From: Candidatus Saccharimonadales bacterium
GTDB taxonomy: Bacteria > Patescibacteriota > Saccharimonadia > UBA4664 > SCTI01
Direction: 5' to 3'
NCBI GenBank assembly: GCA_030150485.1
Contig: JASLFZ010000057.1
Span: 1 to 10,903 of the forward strand
DNA length: 10,903 nt
Shown here: positions 7,020 to 10,903 of the stretch, in pieces
Position numbering within the stretch: the stretch's first letter is position 1
Layout: each line of letters opens with the position of its first letter
Made by a program: the position numbers and the translations under genes
Notes under the pieces: model-generated
What the model saw: the letters and a program-made list of their open reading frames with translations, nothing else
Told to the model about the DNA's origin: nothing
Database searches by the model: none

Positions 7020-7586
7020 GTGGGGCTCGATCTGTCGTCAAACAATCTGTTCAAGCCGATTAGCGAGAACCTCAATACGGTGCTGCATAACCTCCCAATA
7101 GCGCTGGTTACTCTGATTATTGGTATTATCGTTATCCGCTTGCTCTCTTTTGTAGCGAGCTGGCTGATCGGTTTTATCCGCATGCAGAAGGGCCTGAAAG
7201 AAATTCTGGTCTCAATTATCGACTCTGTTCTGGCTATTTTCTTGATTATTGTGGTGTTGCAGTCGTTGGGTCTCAGTAACATAGCCTTTGTGGTGACGGC
7301 GCTGGTGGCGGGTCTCGGTATTGCGATCGGTAATGGTGGCATCCCTTTGATGACTGATGTGATCTCGGGCATTTATTTGGGCCGCGACCGTAACTTTAGT
7401 ATTGGGGACATCGTGCGGGTGGGCGATTCGGGCGCCGAGAAGGTGGAGGGCGAGGTTATCAGCATGGATATGCGCCGCACCCGCATTCGAGATAAGGAAG
7501 GGCTGATGCACAGTCTGCCGAACACTCTGGTCGAACGCAATGAGTACGTTTTAATCACCAAAAAGCGCGACCGCACCGATACCTAG
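7020..7586 (+). CDS. Short MscS-family mechanosensitive channel-like protein
   Basis: A 188-residue integral membrane protein. Hydrophobic segments at about 24-52, 60-82 and 86-105 are followed by the MscS core signature. The pore-lining helix is Gly/Ala-rich (VVTALVAGLGIAIGNGG), then ISGIYLGRDRNFSIGDIVRVG leads into the beta domain, with GEVISMDMRRTRIRDKEG and a typical SLPNTLV segment. The protein stops after the beta domain and lacks the C-terminal alpha/beta domain of E. coli MscS (286 residues), so it is a minimal form. The likely role is pressure release or ion passage. The GTG start directly abuts the gatB stop. GGAGG at 7011-7015 lies only four bases away, a short but workable spacing; no other nearby in-frame start fits better. 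It is the last gene of the gat operon. Confidence 0.85.
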   Translation: MGLDLSSNNLFKPISENLNTVLHNLPIALVTLIIGIIVIRLLSFVASWLIGFIRMQKGLKEILVSIIDSVLAIFLIIVVLQSLGLSNIAFVVTALVAGLGIAIGNGGIPLMTDVISGIYLGRDRNFSIGDIVRVGDSGAEKVEGEVISMDMRRTRIRDKEGLMHSLPNTLVERNEYVLITKKRDRTDT

Positions 7587-7600
7587 TATTGCCCTCATGC

Positions 7601-7646
7601 TTGCGTAGAAGCACAAAATACGGTGATAATGAGCTATAACGAAGGA
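7601..7646 (+). promoter_or_regulatory. Possible promoter and ribosome binding site for the 7652 gene
   Basis: TTGCGT (7601-7606) and GATAAT (7625-7630) are 18 bases apart, in the 65-base gap between the MscS-like gene and the next gene. GAAGGA at 7641-7646 sits five bases before the ATG. A second -10-like TATAAC at 7635-7640 is an alternative. The promoter is plausible but the matches are imperfect. The ribosome binding site is the stronger part. Confidence 0.45.
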
Positions 7647-7651
7647 TCGCC

Positions 7652-7915
7652 ATGCAGGAAGTCCAAACCATCCTGATTATCTTACTCAGTATCGGCTTTT
7701 TCATTCTCTTGATATTGGGTATTGCCATGGTGCTAGTGCTGTTTAAGATCATGACCAACATTCGTCGGATTACGCAGCGGCTGGATGAAACCACCGAAAA
7801 CCTGGGCGACATGGCGACGTACGTCGGCAAAAAGGTGGCGCCGACCGCGCTATCGGCGCTGGGTTCTTTGATGTGGCGTGGTGCGAAGTCTAAGGTGAAG
7901 AAGAAGGACAAGTAG
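7652..7915 (+). CDS. Small single-TM membrane protein
   Basis: An 87-residue protein with one strong N-terminal membrane helix (about 7-32, ILIILLSIGFFILLILGIAM). A helical stretch with heptad-like polar spacing follows (NIRRITQRLDETTENLGDMA), and the tail is very basic (KSKVKKKDK). The layout resembles DUF948-like and other small envelope proteins that pair with YtxH proteins, though I cannot assign a family with confidence. GAAGGA just upstream supports the ATG. Its TAG stop is immediately followed by the next ATG, so the two form a small operon. Confidence 0.8.
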   Translation: MQEVQTILIILLSIGFFILLILGIAMVLVLFKIMTNIRRITQRLDETTENLGDMATYVGKKVAPTALSALGSLMWRGAKSKVKKKDK

Positions 7916-8398
7916 ATGGCTAACCCTCCCAAAGCGGATAATGGTAAGTTCGTTGCCGGCGCTATCTTTGGCACGCTGCTCGGTGGCTTAGCAGCTCTGT
8001 TGCTGGCACCTCAAAGCGGTCGCGAAACCCAAGAGGATCTGAAAGAGCGGGCCAAAAGGATTGTTAGACAAGCTGATAGCCGCCTTGACGATATTGAGCT
8101 TGAGTTGGAAGATCAAATCAATAACCTCAAGGTTGCGGCGCGCGACTTGCGGGGCGAGGACTATGAGGACAGCCAGCGCCTTATTACCCGGGCCGAAATA
8201 CTCAAAAATGATCTCCAAGATTCGGCTGGTCGACTGGCGAGCACCAACCGTGTGGCGAAACAAACCGCAGCCTCCGACGCTAAACGGTTGGTCGATGAGG
8301 GCCAAGAGGTTCTCGGCGAGCTTGAGCGTATGACCGAGCGGTTTATGGACTCGGCCACTCGCTCGCACGATAGTAGCGACACGCAGTCTAAAAAGTAG
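7916..8398 (+). CDS. YtxH domain-containing protein
   Basis: A 160-residue protein that opens with the YtxH pattern: a Gly/Ala-rich membrane helix, FVAGAIFGTLLGGLAALLLAP at about 12-32, then QSGRETQEDLKER. This is typical of small general-stress or envelope proteins once named gas-vesicle-like. The remainder (about 36-145) is highly charged and predicted to be long helices or coiled coil, with a Ser/Asp/Lys-rich disordered tail. The orientation and task of such proteins are poorly known. The ATG follows the preceding stop with no gap, and GAAGGA (7903-7908) lies seven bases upstream inside the previous gene. Confidence 0.85.
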   Translation: MANPPKADNGKFVAGAIFGTLLGGLAALLLAPQSGRETQEDLKERAKRIVRQADSRLDDIELELEDQINNLKVAARDLRGEDYEDSQRLITRAEILKNDLQDSAGRLASTNRVAKQTAASDAKRLVDEGQEVLGELERMTERFMDSATRSHDSSDTQSKK

Positions 8399-8428
8399 AT
8401 CCCTATCCTTTAAACCGAACAAAAGGCG

Positions 8429-8440
8429 TATAATAAGGTC
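8429..8440 (+). promoter_or_regulatory. -10 box upstream of dnaE, predicted leaderless start
   Basis: A perfect TATAAT at 8429-8434, with no recognisable -35 at 15-18 bases upstream. The box is followed by exactly six bases (AAGGTC) and then ATG at 8441, the same spacing as TACAAT-AGGCGC-ATG at gatC. The expected transcription start is the A of that ATG. The dnaE start itself lies 71 bases further on. Confidence 0.6.
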
Positions 8441-8515
8441 ATGGATGAATGTCAAGACTTTAAACGCTTATGCTCGCGTGGTACGATTGAGTCAGCGAAG
8501 GGGAGATATACGTGA
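8441..8515 (+). CDS. Candidate 24-residue leader peptide upstream of dnaE
   Basis: A short frame begins at the predicted transcription start (ATG 8441) and encodes 24 residues, from MDECQDFKRL to SAKGRYT. Its TGA (8513-8515) overlaps the dnaE GTG (8512-8514) as GTGA, the same junction type used between real genes in this window. The dnaE Shine-Dalgarno GGGGAG lies within it. It has no hydrophobic segment and no run of one amino acid that would suggest classical attenuation. Two other ATGs (8445 and 8449) lie within ten bases in the other frames; the one at 8449 stops after four codons. It may be a coupling uORF or chance. Confidence 0.35.
   Translation: MDECQDFKRLCSRGTIESAKGRYT
8499..8505 (+). 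promoter_or_regulatory. Shine-Dalgarno sequence fixing the dnaE start
   Basis: AGGGGAG at 8499-8505 is followed by six bases and then GTG at 8512. In-frame stops at 8461 and 8488 exclude all but a very short extension upstream. The next in-frame start, GTG at 8545, lacks such a site. This decides for GTG 8512. Confidence 0.75.
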
Positions 8516-10903
8516 GTCAAAAGGATGCGACGGCGTCTCAGGAAGTGGCGCCTAAGGCTCGGTTTGTGCACCTGCACAATCACTGCCACTACAGTTTGCT
8601 GGATGGCTTGCAAAAGGTACCCCAGATGCTGGATCGGGCGCTTGAGCTGGGCATGGACGCACTGGCCATTACCGACCACGGTACGCTGTCTGGCGCGATT
8701 GAGTTTTATAACGTTGCCAAGAAAAAGGGCGTTAAGCCCATTATCGGTCTTGAGGCATATGTGGCGCCGCGGCGGATGCACGATAAAAGCGGTAAGATTG
8801 ACGCTAATCCGTATCATCTGATCCTGCTCGCCAAAAACTACCAAGGGTATCAAAACTTGATGCGGCTCTCGACCGAGGCGCATCTCAACGGCTTTTACTA
8901 TAAGCCGCGAGTTGACCGTGAGCTGCTGGCTGAGCTGCATGAAGGCATTATTGCGCTATCAGGCTGCGCTTCGGGCGAGGTGGCTCGGCATATCTTAAAT
9001 GGGGCGATGGAAGATGCGCGCGCCACCATTGAGTGGTACCGTGACACCTTTGGCGCCGAAAACTACTACTTGGAGCTGCAGGATCACGAGGAGTGGGAGC
9101 CCCAAGTGCGAATTAATAAGGGGCTGCAGGAGCTGAACCAGATAACGGGTGTACCGCTGGTGGTCACCGCCGACTCCCACTACACCTGCCGGGACGACCG
9201 CGAGGCCCACGAGATCTTGCTGTGCGTCCAGACCGGCAAGACCATTGGTGACACCGACCGGATGGAGATGGACATGGCGCTGTTCGTGTCCGGCCCGGAT
9301 GAGGTGGCCGAGCGCTGGAAGCATCAGCCAGAAGCGGTGTCTAATGCGGTCAAAATCGCTGACGCCTGCAACGTGGAACTTGAGCTCGATAAAATCTTGA
9401 TTCCCACCTTTCCCACACCAGAGGGCAAGACCGAGCATGACTACCTGCATGAGCTGTGCTGGCAGGGCGCCATGTGGCGCTACGGTGACATCCCGAAGGA
9501 AGATATGCATCTCCAAACCGAGGCTAAGGCCCGCAAAGCCCTGCCGACGGAGATTGTCGAGCGGCTGGACTTTGAGCTGAGCGTGATCAGCAAAATGGGC
9601 TATGAGGGCTACTTCCTGATCGTGGCCGACTTCATTAACTGGGGTAAAAATCAGGGGATTATCTTTGGGCCCGGGCGCGGTTCGGCGGCCGGCTCGATCG
9701 TGGCCTTTGTGATGAACATTACCGACCTCGACCCGCTGAAGTACGACCTGCTGTTTGAGCGGTTCCTGAACCCCGACCGTATCTCGATGCCGGATATTGA
9801 TATCGATATTCAGGATACGCGTCGTGGCGAGGTGATCGATTACGTGACTGAAAAGTACGGCCAGGACCGGGTGGCGCAGATTGTGACCTTTGGCACCATG
9901 GCCGCGCGCAATGCGGTACGCGATACCGGCCGCGCGCTCGGTATGAGTTACGCCGAGGTGGACGTAATTGCCAAAAAGATTCCGGCCCCGGTGCAGGGGC
10001 GGCATATTCCGCTGGCAACCTCAATTAAGGCCGATCCTGAGCTGAGCGCCGAGTACCGCGATAACCCGCGAGCTAAAAATCTGATTGATCTTGCGATGAA
10101 GCTTGAGGGGACGATTCGGAGCAACGGGGTGCATGCGGCCGGTGTGGTGATCGCGGCAGATGACATTGTGAAGTTTACGCCGCTGCAGCGGGCCCAAAAG
10201 GGCGGTATTTGCACGCAATACTCGATGGGGCCAATCGAACAGCTGGGCCTGCTCAAAATGGATTTCCTGGGGCTATCAAACCTCAGTATCATCAATAATG
10301 CGCTGCGAATTATCAAAAAGGTTTATGGCAAGCAGATCGATATTGCCGACATCCCGCTTGATGATGCCAAAACCTATGAGCTGTTTAGTCGCGGCGACAC
10401 CACTGGAGTGTTTCAACTGGAATCGGCCGGCATGAAGCGCTACCTCCGCGCGCTGAAGCCGAGTAAGTTTGATGACATTGTGGCCATGGTGGCGCTATAC
10501 CGTCCCGGTCCGATGCAGTTCATCGACGATTTTATTGAGCGCAAGCATGGCCGCAAAAAGGTTACCTATGATCATCCTGGTATGGAAGAGGCGCTGGGTA
10601 ATACCTACGGGATTTTGGTGTACCAGGAGCAGTTCATGCAGATCAGTAAGGATATGTGTGGCTTTACCGGGGGCCAGGCTGATACCCTGCGCAAAGCGAT
10701 TGGCAAAAAACAGCGTGATACCATGGCCAAAATGAAGACGGCCTTTATTGATGGTATGGTTAAGCACTCCGGCGTGGAGCGTAAGTTCGCCGAGACTTTC
10801 TGGAGCCAGCTCGAAGCCTTTGCCGATTACTGCTTCAATAAAAGCCATTCGGCCTGTTACGGCTTGATTGCGGTCTGGACGGCCTATCTTAAAGCGCACT
10901 ACC
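8512..10903 (+). CDS. dnaE: DNA polymerase III alpha subunit, 3'-truncated by window
   Basis: The replicative polymerase. The frame stays open from GTG 8512 to the window edge (797 codons, then one base), so perhaps a third of the protein is missing. The N-terminal PHP domain (about 18-285) keeps metal-ligand candidates: HLHNH at 20-24, Asp31, Asp55-His56 (ITDHG), Glu81, His102, Cys152, Asp221 and His223. These match the set in DnaE proteins with PHP-based proofreading, unlike E. coli. The polymerase domain has GPGRGSAAGS at 386-395, the catalytic pair Asp430 and Asp432 in MPDIDIDI, and the third Asp584 in KMDFLGL. Also visible are GVFQLES (632-638), LYRPGPM (662-668), YQEQ-MQI (704-711) and FNKSHSACYG (775-784). 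The tandem HhH, OB and tau-binding regions would lie beyond the window. A ten-residue polar extension precedes the conserved start. Identification is secure. Confidence 0.98.
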   Translation, partial: MSQKDATASQEVAPKARFVHLHNHCHYSLLDGLQKVPQMLDRALELGMDALAITDHGTLSGAIEFYNVAKKKGVKPIIGLEAYVAPRRMHDKSGKIDANPYHLILLAKNYQGYQNLMRLSTEAHLNGFYYKPRVDRELLAELHEGIIALSGCASGEVARHILNGAMEDARATIEWYRDTFGAENYYLELQDHEEWEPQVRINKGLQELNQITGVPLVVTADSHYTCRDDREAHEILLCVQTGKTIGDTDRMEMDMALFVSGPDEVAERWKHQPEAVSNAVKIADACNVELELDKILIPTFPTPEGKTEHDYLHELCWQGAMWRYGDIPKEDMHLQTEAKARKALPTEIVERLDFELSVISKMGYEGYFLIVADFINWGKNQGIIFGPGRGSAAGSIVAFVMNITDLDPLKYDLLFERFLNPDRISMPDIDIDIQDTRRGEVIDYVTEKYGQDRVAQIVTFGTMAARNAVRDTGRALGMSYAEVDVIAKKIPAPVQGRHIPLATSIKADPELSAEYRDNPRAKNLIDLAMKLEGTIRSNGVHAAGVVIAADDIVKFTPLQRAQKGGICTQYSMGPIEQLGLLKMDFLGLSNLSIINNALRIIKKVYGKQIDIADIPLDDAKTYELFSRGDTTGVFQLESAGMKRYLRALKPSKFDDIVAMVALYRPGPMQFIDDFIERKHGRKKVTYDHPGMEEALGNTYGILVYQEQFMQISKDMCGFTGGQADTLRKAIGKKQRDTMAKMKTAFIDGMVKHSGVERKFAETFWSQLEAFADYCFNKSHSACYGLIAVWTAYLKAHY

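Noticed and set aside
7598..7613. Small inverted repeat TGCTT...AAGCA as a terminator for the gat operon
   Set aside because: Only five base pairs around a six-base loop, followed by ACAAAATA on the plus strand with no U-tract. Too weak to call.
7574..7625. Separated repeat CACCG...CGGTG flanking the gap before the 7652 gene
   Set aside because: Only five pairs with a 42-base interior, and the inner bases do not extend the pairing. Likely chance.
8445..8552. A second frame from ATG 8445 running into dnaE
   Set aside because: Thirty-five codons, no junction with the dnaE start, and it overlaps the dnaE coding sequence in another frame. The 8441 frame has better geometry.
8995..10005. A 336-codon minus-strand open frame
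   Set aside because: It is fully antisense to dnaE, whose conserved motifs cover the same bases. Its translation is His/Arg/Leu-rich with no recognisable domain, as expected from codon bias on the opposite strand.
1..10903. CRISPR arrays, tRNA or rRNA genes, insertion sequences, recoded stop codons
   Set aside because: I saw no direct-repeat array, cloverleaf-like or rRNA-like stretch, or transposase motif. UGA clearly ends several genes, so the Gracilibacteria/SR1 code does not apply.

Overview
This window is a gene-dense bacterial stretch with standard stop-codon use (UGA ends several genes) and roughly balanced base composition. It has no RNA genes, CRISPR array or insertion sequence that I can see. 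The style of the housekeeping proteins suggests a member of the Candidate Phyla Radiation (Patescibacteria), possibly Saccharibacteria. The pointers are the LigA segment SEAAADSLKHEL in place of the usual Y-D motif, the LigA segment GKAPRG in place of APRW, and a membrane-anchored protein with an RNxxxH motif beside gatCAB. This placement is recollection-based inference, not a search result.

Layout, left to right. (1) A small membrane protein, possibly cut at its 5' end, overlaps ligA (NAD+-dependent DNA ligase) by ATGA. (2) ligA ends inside a perfect 11-bp hairpin whose GTAA loop contains the ligA stop codon. This hairpin lies between ligA and a convergent minus-strand gene of unknown function (2277-2669), which has its own good promoter and ribosome binding site. 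(3) A 119-bp divergent promoter region (2670-2788) separates that gene from a compact plus-strand operon: gatC, gatA, a membrane-anchored HEPN-like protein, a histidine phosphatase, gatB and a short MscS-like channel. Consecutive genes overlap by 8, 4, 4 and 4 bases, and the last pair abuts. (4) A short gap with a plausible promoter leads into two small envelope proteins, a single-TM protein and a YtxH-domain protein. (5) A perfect TATAAT box at 8429-8434 precedes dnaE (replicative DNA polymerase III alpha), which runs off the right edge after 797 codons. A 24-codon reading frame starts at the predicted transcription start and ends overlapping the dnaE start codon.

How the genes work together. 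GatCAB converts Glu-tRNA(Gln) (and often Asp-tRNA(Asn)) to the amidated form, so this organism likely makes Gln-tRNA indirectly. The two extra genes between gatA and gatB are translationally interlocked with the amidotransferase genes and are the most intriguing part of the window. LigA and DnaE are core replication enzymes. The MscS-like, single-TM and YtxH proteins are envelope-associated.

Regulatory reading. The gatC promoter and the promoter upstream of dnaE share the same geometry: a -10 box, exactly 6 bases, then ATG. This predicts leaderless transcripts at both sites. No stretch over 300 bases lacks a gene.
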